A stretch of DNA of 64,000 nt. It comes from Andrena cerasifolii (lineage: Eukaryota; Arthropoda; Insecta; Hymenoptera; Andrenidae). Below, one piece after another: positions 13,714-24,518 of this stretch. Position 1 is the first letter of the stretch. Every line of letters starts with the position of its first letter. The notes beneath the pieces are model-generated. The model did no database searches, was not told where the DNA came from, and was given only the letters and a program-made list of their open reading frames with translations. The DNA lies in NCBI RefSeq assembly GCF_050908995.1, contig NC_135128.1:11189114-11253113 (forward strand), written 5' to 3'. The translations under genes and the position numbers were made by a program.

Positions 13714-16678
13714 GAGTAGTTGGCAATCAACGTACCAATTTCTTACTCGCGAGTTTGAACCCTTTCGGGCGGGGTTGAAGACCAGAGATGAAGGATCGGT
13801 GCTTGCGGTCATCAAGGTGGAAAACGGGCTGGGTGGTGGCGTGGCACACACGTACAGTATCATCCCTTTCAACCCCGTACTTAGGGTGACCATCTCATTT
13901 ATATAGTAAAACAGAGTCGCGCAATGGTGAAGCCGGGACCGGAGTTGAGTTTGTTTGTCGAGCAAACGTTTGCCGACGACACCGCCGGACACTGGTGCCT
14001 AGCTAGCTCTGGTCCTTGCTACAAGTCTGTCCGAACCACTGAAGGCAGGTCCAGAGGGTGGGCGGCAGAAGGAGGGAGGGATTTAATACCATCTCCCAGG
14101 ATGAACAGTGGTGGTCAAATAACTTCGCCAAGTGATTCCCTGCGACGGTATTAATGTGTCCAGTCCCTTCGGGCTTCTGCTTCATCTCGAAATGTCGATA
14201 ATCTAAAGGCGTCGCCCCCTCCAGCGTCATCAGATCCCCCGCGCGAAAATTATTCCCCTGTATCGCTCGTCCGTCTGCCCGAAAACTTCAAGTCCCGTTC
14301 GTTCATCAATCCTTCTTTAGACGAGACTGCGCCGGTTACGTTCGTTTAATTAAGCCGCTTCGATTACACGGCCCAATAAAGGTGCAAGAATTAAATTTGC
14401 CGTGGAAAACGTCCACAGTCACCAGTCGCAATTAGTATTAATTGAAAATTCCCATCGACCTCGCGAGAGGGAGGTTGGCGAGTCTGACGTGAACCTCCCT
14501 TCGAAGAAACAAACAGCTTGTCCGGACCTGGCAATGAGAAGGCATCGCAAACGAAGATTAAACGCGAATGACGCCGACGATTTCAAGATTCCATTCGTCT
14601 TCCTCTAAGATCTAAACATCAAGGTCGTAAATCCATCAATAAATCCCTGCGCCCTCCGCGGCGGTGACCACATTTGCTTAGGGATAAGAAGCAAAGACAA
14701 GCACAGAAGGAGAGGGGGAGGGTGGAGGTGTAAGTCTGTAGGGCAGTGAGGAATGGCTCGGTCTAGCGAGCCTTTAGCCCCGGCTTAGCATGTACTGGAA
14801 ACACCATCCCCTATCCTTCGTGTCGGGGCCAAGTTATACCCGCAAACAGTCGTACATTAGTGCCTGCAGGAGTCCTGCAGGATTTATAAGGGGCGCCCGC
14901 GGGCGCACAGGAGGCTATGCGGCCGTCTCTCGATGGTTAAAACTAGAAGAGACGGAGGGATGGGGTCGAGAGATCGCCTGTGTGCAAGTATCGCAAGTGG
15001 GTGAGCGAGGGACGGGCTGAGAGAGAGAGGGAGAGGGGGGCGAAGGTGAGACGCGAGAGTGAGTCCAATCGAAGTGGAAGGACTAAGGGGAGGGCCAACC
15101 TGCCGAGGGTGATCCCCAGCTCTCAGTTCCCTGGAATACGAGAATATTTACGTGTGCATCTGATGCACTGGTCAGTTTATGCTACGTTGAGCTTCCCTCT
15201 TGCTACCTCCGCTCAGTCTGAATTTCTCCCCAATTTACAGGGGTGAACGCAAACACTGCTCCGGTTAGAAACGAAAGGCTACGCTCGACTCCGGTTCGAC
15301 GTCACTGTCGATAGTGATCGCCTGCTGTGTTTGAATTTTGAATCGAGGCGATTTGTATAACGTGGCGAGTGCGGGGATCGCCATCGATACCATTCATTAT
15401 GGGAGTGGATAACGCATCGTTGGGGGGATTATCGTGCTGGACCACGAATTCGTTCCCAACTCGGCGAAACTGCTGCTCGTTGCCCAGGTTTAACGAGCAA
15501 TTGGCAGGCAGTAGGAACGGGCTAAACATCAGGGACGAGGTTGAACTCGGGGAGTCTCTAAGAGTTCAGTTCGGTACGTGAGCACGTCGCCAGAGGGTTG
15601 GATCGGCCGCGGAAACAAGATGGGGGCTCGGTCAAGGGGGTTGGTCAGGTTGAAGGGAGGTCGACCGGCGTGGGTGGTGGTAGCCAGTGGTCAGCACACT
15701 TGGCCGACCCTACTTCGCTAACTAGTTTAATGATATATGTTGAGCTACAAGCGCCTTGATTAATCGTTAACTAATGTTGGACCTCGTAGTGCACCACCAC
15801 CACCACTATCGCCGGCCAGCAACACCGTGCCACGACGGCGGAAGGGCGGAAAGGGGTGGTGGCTATGACGAGGAATAGAGGAAGGAAGAAGGTATACGCC
15901 ACCGCAGCACAGAGTCCTTACCCCCTTCGTCGAATCCACAGGACCCAAACTCGAACGTGGCCAAACAGAAATCTAATCTCACTCAGCGTATAATTTGATT
16001 TACGACTCGCGGCCGTTTGGCCTAAAGGGCGGGTAGCGGTGGAAAAAAGAATGGAGAAGGCTGCAGGCCGGTCGAAAGAAGGGAACCAAGTCACCGATAT
16101 GCAATTTGGTGGAGTGTCCATTCGTCCTTGGGGATAAGAGGGAAGGGGCTGAGCGAGGGCGGGGGGTATGGTCGTACGCAAATTTACGTCTCGCGAGAGA
16201 CGTCCCAAAACCCCTTCAGCCTTCCTCGAATTGAATTAACTCGGCGTCTTCCCCCAGCTCTATTCCTGAGCTCCGCACGTGGAACATTGGTCATCCCTAA
16301 TTCGCTTATGGCCCTCGATCAATTAAGTCGTCGGCCATTCGCGCAAATCCCGGTGACCCTTGCAGGCGTCGCCTGCTGGTGGACGAAGACATCGCGTTGC
16401 TTTGCACGGGGCTGCACGAAACGCGATTCCACTCTCCAACGGCCCTAATTGTTGCTGGGAGGGACGATGAGGCTCCGTTACTTTCACATTTACGACTACA
16501 ACGAACTGCAACATGGTCAGCCCGGGGCAAACCCTTCCCTCTATCTGCCTCAAGTGCTCACGCTGTCCCTAAAAATCTTCTCGATAATCCTCGCCCTTTA
16601 TTATACGAGATATCGAAGCAAACGAAGGCCAACAGATATGTACCGTGATTAGAGCGATCTGAAACACTGTGTCCTGGT
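13714..16678. other. Non-coding, GC-rich
   Basis: No supported gene. A purine-rich stretch lies at about 15018-15095 (GAGAGAGAGGGAGAGG). The plus and minus frames in 15.2-16.6 kb overlap each other extensively and none has a recognisable domain. Confidence 0.45.
14863..14881. other. Duplicated 8-bp palindrome
   Basis: CCTGCAGG occurs twice, separated by AGT. Each copy is self-complementary, so the two also form an inverted repeat with a 3-base loop. No role is evident. Confidence 0.6.
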
Positions 16679-17775
16679 CAGTGGTGGGTCGGTATTTTAC
16701 GCCGCGTCGCAAATGCATTTACGGCATGTCGCAAATGTACATGTTGTTTTTAAGCCGATTTCATACGTGTCATTTATCGCAAATGTCGTAAATAGAAATA
16801 TTCATTATTTTAAGGTTTCGACGATTAAAGTGTTGGAAAAATATAGTTCTTTCTGACTCGCTTGTTGGTTGCATGCGAATACTGTAGAATGCATCGATTA
16901 CGTCGAAAACTACGTATAATCGCCAGTTTCCTAACCCCAAAAAAGTATTCAAAAGCGTGGTGTTAATTATTGTTTTGTACTTGTTTAGATAATAACTAAT
17001 AAAAAATGCATCATGAAAGGTAAAGTAATTAGAAATAAATGTGCGATAATAAATCAAATTTATTTAAATTGAAAATTATGTAAATAAAAATATCTGTTTC
17101 AGAAAAAATGAAATTGATCAATTATTATCAAATTTCTTTTTTGGATGCAATATCCCTTTCAGTGTGGTGGAATCAAGCCACTATAAAGCTTTTGTGCATG
17201 CACTAAATAAGAACTATGTAGTTCTATCAAGAAAAAAATTAAGTACAACACTTTTAAATGTACGATATGAACAATTATACAATTCTATTGCACAAAATGA
17301 ACAGCAAGGTGCTGTACTTCTTTTCCTAAAAATAGTCTTTTTATTAATATAATTTTTAATTTAAACAAATTATATTTATTATTCTATATTGGGAAACTTA
17401 GTGGAGACGTGGCTTAGATTTCAGCCCTCCTCGTGGTAAGTTGGCAAACTATCGAAAGTAGGTCCGGATCCCATCAAACATTCCGAATAAGTATTCATTA
17501 ATCGAATAAGTAAAAATTTAGTGTTCAAACAAATTTAAAAACACTCGTTTTTCTCAATGCATTTCTTTTACTCTAACCTTTCGATATCCATTTTTCGTCA
17601 GTGTAACTTAATTTAATTTAATTTTTTAATCAGAATTATAATTATTAATAAATTGGCACTTCTTCGTAACCTATACGAAAATGTTTTAGAGGGTAGTTAT
17701 TTTCATTCCAGATATACGACATTTATGACACGTGTCTTGTATAAAATAGAAAATTCGTGTGTTTACCCACCACTG
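16679..17775. mobile_element. Non-autonomous hAT-superfamily element
   Basis: Perfect 11-bp terminal inverted repeats, CAGTGGTGGGT at the left and ACCCACCACTG at the right, bound a 1097-bp element. It is flanked by 8-bp direct repeats, GTCCTGGT (16671-16678) and GTCCTGGC (17776-17783), which match at 7 of 8 positions. CAG-start ends and an 8-bp target duplication are the hallmark of hAT elements. Subterminal regions share AATGTCGTA-like words in opposite orientation. The AT-rich body contrasts sharply with the flanks. A short hAT transposase remnant is retained at 17101-17352, so this is an internally deleted derivative. Confidence 0.88.
17101..17352 (+). pseudogene. hAT transposase fragment
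   Basis: Reading in the frame of codon 17164, the open stretch encodes EIDQLLSNFFFGCNIPFSVV followed by ESSHYKAFVHALNKNYVVLS and RKKLSTTLLN. This order is characteristic of the hAT transposase region after the BED zinc finger: a hydrophobic F-x-x-C-N-x-P-F-x-V-V-E segment, then F-x-x-x-x-x-x-L-N-x-x-Y, then S-R-K-x-L-S. The DDE catalytic residues and the C-terminal dimerisation region are absent, and the frame closes soon after in AT-rich DNA. An acceptor-like TCTGTTTCAG lies just upstream at about 17093-17102, so the ancestral gene may have had an intron. It cannot encode an active enzyme. The family call rests on motif recognition alone, without alignment. Confidence 0.8.
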
Positions 17776-17783
17776 GTCCTGGC

Positions 17784-18562
17784 GGAGTGAACATCGTACG
17801 CCATAGCGGACGTATCGAACGCGGGACGAAGACGCCCGTACCGGAAAGGAAGAGGCATCCCAGGAACGCGTCGCAGCAGCTAGATCGTATTCGATTAATG
17901 CGCTGAACGTCGATCATAATGCGGGACTGGCGCACGAGTATGGCGAACGTATCGCGCGGCTTTGGACGGCGAGTGCTGCGAAGGGGGAGTGCCAGAGGGG
18001 GTGGCTCAGGGATGCAAGACACCGTGAAATTACCAGCAGAGTCTCCCATCCCCGTGGGGGTGGCTGGGTGGAACGGACTCTGTCCACTCCGCGCCCTTGG
18101 ACCACCGTCCAGCCGGGTATTTGTCTTGTCTCCTTGTTTATGAGATTCAACATTGTTATTTGGCACCGCACCGGAGAGTTCTAGGTACCATGTGACCGCT
18201 AGTTTCCGCCGAGTTTCCTACTTTAAAAGGCTCTGTGTCGTGGTGTGCGATTGCGCCGTGACTTATCCGCGGTTCTTCCTGTTACACGCTTGTCTTTAAT
18301 CAAGCCGACATAAGAGTCCACGAATTTCGCCGGCACCTCCAACGGGGCAGTCTAAACTTCCTTGAGCACCTAACATAGTGCGATGGAGAAGTAACAAGAT
18401 CGTGATATTGCAAGGGGTTGCGAAAGGTATATCGGCAGAAGAGTTAATCGTTATTGGGAGTAAGTAGAAAATTCAAATTCGTTAGTTTCTAAGTAGAAAC
18501 TGAATTTTTTCAGTCCACGTAATTATAATAAAATGTGAACCGAAAATTATATGAGGCTCGAG
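17784..18562. other. Non-coding, no gene recognised
   Basis: GC-rich flank of the hAT element followed by mixed sequence. The overlapping frames at 17.7-18.2 kb on both strands have no domain features. Confidence 0.45.
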
Positions 18563-19008
18563 ATATTATTATTATTATTTTTTTCTTATTCTTATAATTC
18601 TTTTTATTCTTATTATTCTTATTAATCTTATTATTCTTATTATTCTTATTATTCTTATTATTCTTATTATTCTTATTATTCTTATTATTCTTATTATTCT
18701 TATTATTCTTATTATTCTTATTATTCTTATTATTCTTATTATTCTTATTATTCTTATTATTCTTATGATTCTTATTATTCTTATTATTCTTATTATTCTT
18801 ATTATTCTTATTATTCTTATTATTCTTATTATTCTTATTATTCTTATGATTCTTATTATTCTTATTATTCTTATTACTCTTATTATTCTTATTATTCTTA
18901 TTACTCTTATTATTCTTATTATTCTTATTATTCTTATTATTCTTATTATTCTTATTATTCTTATTATTCTTATTATTCCTATTATTCCTATTATTCTTAT
19001 TATTCTTA
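18563..19008. repeat. 9-bp minisatellite (CTTATTATT)n
   Basis: About 50 nearly perfect copies of a 9-bp unit. Variants include GATTCTTAT, TTACTCTTA and TTCCTATTA units, and the left edge starts as (ATT)n. Because 9 is a multiple of 3, every frame stays open and gives artefactual proteins (NNK repeats, and IIR or IIL repeats). The pyrimidine/AT bias makes the plus strand almost free of G. It probably arose from an ATT microsatellite by duplication of a mutated unit. Confidence 0.95.
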
Positions 19009-22000
19009 TAGTTGTTATCAAAGAGAAACCCTTTAGAATACATATAATGAAATGTAGAACATAACAAGGCAAAATGGTACAAAAAGGTACAGTCTGAGAA
19101 ATTTAAACTCTTAAACGCTCCAACTCAGGTGTCAAACGACCGGCAAATCGACTGTGCAATCAATTTCGGAAGCTACTGAGAGGGAGACTATACCAGCGAC
19201 GAATTATCACCCGCAAAAACGCGTATAATCGCTGCGTTTAAATTACTAATAATGACCCCCGCACCGTGCACAGTTTCTACGTGGCGTTATCGTTAGGTCG
19301 GTCTTCGCATTTTCAATTAAATATATCTGCCGCAATCACGGCACCTTATCGTGAGCGTAATACGTTCTCGATTGCGCGGCGAACATCGAACTGGTTCGGA
19401 CAATGGTGCCATATACGGTCGCAATGGCGAATTGCAATCACGTTTCCCGCGGTGCTTAGCGTTCCTCCTCGCAAGATACTGTTTTAAATCAGTCGAGATA
19501 ATGTTATCCGGCTTATGTTCCGCCTAATCGTCGAATTATCTCGACTACCTCCCGGGCTAAGCCCTGCCCGAATGAGCTTCTTTTCCCTCCGCAGATGTAC
19601 GCGCGGGAATTAGAATAAACAAACGTGACCGCGATAAAAGGCGCCGATAACAGCGAGATCTAAAGCACAAAAAGCCAGCGCAAAGAGTGCGGAGTAAATA
19701 AACAGATGCAACTAATTCGGCAAGCTTGCGATCCATACGCTCCAACCAGATTCTCACGGCGATGTTGCGTGGCTATATGGACTCGTAATTGATTGGTCGC
19801 TCGAAGCGCATCGTCGGCCACATCCGAAGGGGGGAGGCCGGTTTTAATAAGCATTTTCCAAGTGGATTCTTAGAATCTCGTTAAGAAACGATCTGCGCCC
19901 AAGTATGTGTGCACGAAGCCCACGAACACACGCCCAGCTGATTATACTAAATTAGGTGCCTACATCCGTGGAGACCGCACTATGTGTAATCCACGCAAAG
20001 TGGCGGAAAATCCTGTTGTCAGATGCTTAACTGCGACACGACAGAGCTGATTGGGTGTAATCGCTGCTTACTTTTACGCAAAGTTCACTGGGAAACATCA
20101 GCGCATCTACCACACGCCAACAATTGTGCAACGGGCTGTCGCGCATCTATCTTTCATCTCTAACTCCGCGTTACACAATCGTCAAACACCCGACTGTGCG
20201 ATCTCCTCGTTTCCTCGACAGGAGCCGCTCGGAGGAGCCCGGACGTAACAGTCTCCGTCGAAGCGGAGTCCGCGGGTAATCGAATCGGTTGGGATCGTAT
20301 TATTCCAGGAGCGCAAACGCGATAATCGTGGTCGGCTGCGGAGACGCGTGGTAAAGAACGGTCCCTCGGACCGGCCACGGGGCGCGAGTCGTCAGGTGGA
20401 GATTGAACGAGTGACACACACCGTGAGCAAATTTCCGGGGATCGGCGCGCCGAGAGGCGTCGCCCTCAAAGAGCGTCGGCAATTAATTTTACAAGGGCGC
20501 AAAAAGGATGCAAAAAGCCGGAGGGTGGTGACTCGGCCCGCGACCGAGCGCGGCGGAGTCGGCAGCCGGGGTGCTCCTCGCGACGATGGGTTTTTATCTG
20601 CGCGAGTTGTCAGGCCAACGAGTTCTGCCTCGTTGCCTGGCCACTGGCGTATAATGTCCACCGTCAATATAAGCTGTCGGATGCTTTTTCCTAAATTGAC
20701 AGATTTTCAATTTAATCAAGTTCCAATCTAATGGAAAAATGCCCGATCTATCGGGATGTACGTTCGCCGGGCGAATGTGTACATACCGGCGTGTATATGG
20801 CTGGGCGAGTCGGAATGTACGGCAAACGCGGAGGGGCCAGATTGAAATAATACTTTTATGTTTAATCGCAATCGAGGAGCCCCGCTCCAGCGATTGTGCG
20901 GAGCCGCACGCCGATCTCCGAGATTAATCTATTGATAAACATTCCATCACTCCGCGAATAGCAAGCGGGAGAAATAGACGAGCCGTCCGTGCGACGGGAT
21001 ATCGCCCTTCCCTTCCGCCACCGCTCTCTCCCTCGCGCCCGCCGCACCCTCCCCCCCTTTTCACCCAGCCACCCTTTCCCACGCACCCAATGTTTCTCTG
21101 TCTCTCGATCTGTCGATTCTTTTTTGTTCCCCAGGTTTTCGTCGACGTCGCTCGCTGCCTGCCTTGCTTTTTGCGAACGGCGCTTGTCCAACGAACAACC
21201 CCCGAACCACCCACCCGGCCGCCCCGTTTTTTTTCTATTAGCTGAGTAAACTTTCCACGGAGTGGCAAGTGTGATTGTGCGTCATAAAATCGGAGATTTT
21301 CCAATCCATAAAGCGACGTGTGCACGTTACGCTCCAGATGCTTTATGAATTTCCGAGTTCGCCGATTGCCGCCGAAGGAATTGATTTCTGATCGTCCGGG
21401 GAGTGGTTCGGTGTTTTCGAGGAATGGTACCATATATTTCTGGGCGATGATAATTCTACTCGTGTAGTGGAATATAGCTGTGAATTGATTGTTCCAGAAA
21501 ATTACCAGCATACTTTCAGTCGAGTCGCTGTATCTCAGACTCTATACGTAAGGGCGCGTTAGGATACAGAGCAATAGCTTCTGTGGGAGCCAAACAGTTG
21601 AAAGAACAGCACCACTTCGCTCCGTTTTGTGACTTTCTGGATTTATAGATTATAAAAGGTAAATTGAGCTTATGACAACATTTAACTGTAGTGTAGAGAA
21701 TCGTATTTAAAATATACTTCTAAGTGAATTTTCGTTTAATGCTTTGGATAATAAGAAAGTAGAAGTATTGAGGAACAATGCAGCGAAAATATTTTGCCAT
21801 ATTAATCACGCTTCCTTTTAAAGCTAACCGGAGGACAAGCGACGAAAACTGACATCATGATCTCAGTTTTCAACTCAATTTTCAGCAAATATCGACCAGC
21901 TTGTCTGAATCCTCATAAAATTCTAAGCATATTAGGGTTATTCATATAAAATAAATAATATCAGTATTAGTTTTAAAAGCCTTTTTATGTTAGGTCGACC

Positions 22001-23702
22001 GATTTCCCCGGACTTACTCTACCATAAAAAAATACTATTCTTCATCTTCCTGCTTAACCTCCAATCAAGTTCAAGCCACCAAATGTCACTAGAATATCCC
22101 CGAACCGAAGCCATTCCTTTGCAACGAACCTCGACGATGTTCTCCAACATTCCTCCACTTTAACTCCCCATTTCTTCAAAAACCACGAAACACCATAGAC
22201 TCTCGCGAAATAATCTAGCACGGACCATGCCGGAGCCTTGGCCCAGAGCACCGGCTATCGCAGTAATTGTGAAACTCGATCGAAACCCGATTGACTCGGT
22301 GAAACGAACCACCGAGGTAATGAGATCCGAACGGCACCGGTTTGCTGCGCTGGCACCCCTCGTTTGCCTTCAATCACTTTCTTGACAGATGCATTTACGG
22401 TCCAGCCTCGTGACCGTCAAGGTGGAATGCGCCTTAAGGCCCTCCGCGTAGCCACCCGGCTGCCTATCGATCCATCGAACGCTCCCAAGAATCCACGTCG
22501 AAGTCTATGCATTGCGAGCGGTGCGGTCGAGTGGCTTACATGCGCGGCTGAGCTGGTTCTTTTTTTTTCTCTCTTTCTCCCTGGCAGGGCGCAGGGGATT
22601 GTTCCCGGGGCAGAAGTCCTCGTGCGCTCCGCGTCGAGATCATCTCGAGGATCGCTGGAATATTCGTGACGGTGCATCTATCCGCTGTTTAACGGCATTC
22701 TGACTCGCGGATACGTATCGACGATCGACGCCGGCCGAATTGCCGCAGTTCTTGCCAGCGTCAAAGGCACTCGATGCATCGCGCGCGTATTTATACCCCG
22801 GGGGTTGTTCAGCGCGCACCCTCGTCGGCGGGCTCACGAGTGGGCTAGAAATTGGATTTCGCGGGGATAGTTGCGCTAGACAGATCCTGACGGATACATT
22901 TCGGCGACAGTTTGCGCGACGTCGAGTGTCTTCTTTTCGCGTTTCCAGATACGTGCTAGGTATTAAGTGAAAAAGGAGCTGCAGCTCCAATTGGCTTTCA
23001 GACACTGTGGATGTTCTTGTCGGGTAGTATCTGGTAGAATAAAAATGTATGAGAGGATCTTCCGATGACGGTAATCCTGATGCATGAGTCTAATTGGTAG
23101 GAAGTACGATGAAAATATTCCATCGTGCTAGTAGATCGTCACTAACAACAGAGTGGTGTAGATTCTACGTCCTTTTGAGAATCTTGATGAAGATATACAG
23201 CAAGTGGGAGGAAGAACGAGGTTTTTAACGATCATGAAAGAACCGTGACTGATAGTGGTGAATAGATTTGTGGGATTATGTGTCCGATTCTTAGCGAGTT
23301 TTATGTCTTCTAATTGTATATGGTTCTTCGAGTCTTTTTCATGTGGAGCCTCGTTTAGTCATGAACGGCCTCGTGTCTTTTACAGAATCCTTGGAGGACC
23401 GTGTCTTCGTATTTACGTACAGTTATTAGCGTTGCTGAATACCCATTATTCTCGCGCGAAGAAGATATTCCGCAATTAAGAGGAACGGCTAATGGCATTG
23501 AGGGGGATCGTTAAGAATGCGCCGCTCAAAGGTCTAATAATTTATGATCATTGGATAGAAGAGTTCGAGCGATTGGAATTCTATGTAGGCAAACTTTTCT
23601 TATGTACGTCACGAGTTGGTTCACAATAGCTCAGGCCATTTCAGTGGAATGAAGTGTAGTAGATTTCCTGTTACCTCAATGACCTGCTTATCTGAAGTCT
23701 CC
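19009..23702. other. Non-coding, GC-rich then mixed
   Basis: No supported gene. A C/T-rich tract lies at about 20995-21120. The 195-codon minus-strand frame at 20924-21511 and its neighbours arise from that bias (Arg/Gly-rich on one strand, Pro/Ser/Leu-rich on the other). An AT-rich island at about 21640-22000 shows no terminal repeats. Confidence 0.45.
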
Positions 23703-23750
23703 GATACCTAAACGCTATGGTATTTAAACGCTCTGATGTCTCAACGCTCT

Positions 23751-24262
23751 GATATCCCAACGCTCTAATATCTCAAAGCTCAGATATCTCAAAGCTCAGA
23801 TATCTCAACACTCAGATATCTCAACGCTCAGATATCTCAACTTTCAGATATCTCAACACCCTGATATCTCAACGCTGTAATATCTCAACGTTCTGATATC
23901 TCAACGCTTTTATATCTCAACGTTCTGATATCTCAACGCTTTTATATCTCAACGTTCTGATATCTCAACGCTTTAATATCTCAACGCTCTGATATTTCAA
24001 CGCTTCAATCTCTCAACGCTCTGACATCCCAACGCTCTAATATCTCAAAGCTCAGATATCTCAAAGCTCAGATATCTCAACACTCAGATATCTCAACGCT
24101 CAGATATCTCAACTTTCAGATATCTCAACACCCTGATATCTCAACGCTTTAATATCTCAACGTTCTGATATCTCAACGCTTTTATATCTCAACGTTCTGA
24201 TATCTCAACGCTTTAATATCTCAACGCTCTGATATTTCAACGCTTCAATCTCTCAACGCTCT
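23751..24262. repeat. Higher-order duplication, 17 + 15 units
   Basis: A block of 17 units (23751-24022) is followed by a second copy of 15 units (24023-24262). Diagnostic variants recur in the same order: CCAACGCTCTAA, two CAAAGCTCA units, CAACACTCA, CAACTTTCA, CAACACCCT, TTTTATATCTC and CTTCAATCTC. The second copy lacks two units of the alternating GTTCTGATATC / GCTTTTATATC section, as expected for unequal exchange. Confidence 0.85.
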
Positions 24263-24454
24263 GATATCCGAATACTCCGATATCCCAAAGCTCTGATATC
24301 TCAACGCTCAGACATCTCAACGCTCAGATATCTGAATGCTCCGATATCCCAAAGCTCTGATATCTCAACGCTCAGACATCTCAACGCTCAGATATCTGAA
24401 TGCTCCGATATCCCAAAGCTCTGATATCTCAACGCTCAGACATCTCAACGCTCA
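24263..24454. repeat. Higher-order repeat, three 64-bp copies
   Basis: Three consecutive 4-unit blocks start at 24263, 24327 and 24391, each beginning with a GATATCCGAATACTCC or GATATCTGAATGCTCC variant followed by GATATCCCAAAGCTCT. Copies two and three are essentially identical, so this is the most recently expanded part of the array. Confidence 0.9.
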
Positions 24455-24518
24455 GATATCTTAACGCCCGGATATTTCAACGCTCAGACCTCTCAAAGGT
24501 CAAACGTCTCAACGCTCT

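Larger units (their letters stand above)
23703..24518. repeat. 16-bp minisatellite, 51 units
   Basis: The consensus unit is GATATCTCAACGCTCT. From 23703 to 24518 the tract measures 816 bp, exactly 51 units. Spacings between corresponding variant units (272, 240, 64, 64 and 64 bp) are all multiples of 16, so no register shift is visible at any anchor checked. Variants are shared in blocks, showing segmental duplication within the array. Each unit carries GATATC, a 6-bp palindrome. The array is not protein-coding and has no spacers, which excludes a CRISPR array. Confidence 0.95.

Noticed and set aside
18510..19082. 190-codon Asn/Lys-rich frame and matching Ile/Arg-rich and Ile/Leu-rich frames
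   Set aside because: They are translations of the 9-bp minisatellite; several frames on both strands stay open for the same reason.
20924..21511. 195-codon minus-strand frame
   Set aside because: The Arg/Gly-rich half comes from a C/T-rich tract; the rest is AT-rich with no domain.
23703..24518. Regular short repeats that could be mistaken for a CRISPR array
   Set aside because: Units are directly contiguous with no unique spacers, the host is eukaryotic and no cas genes are present.
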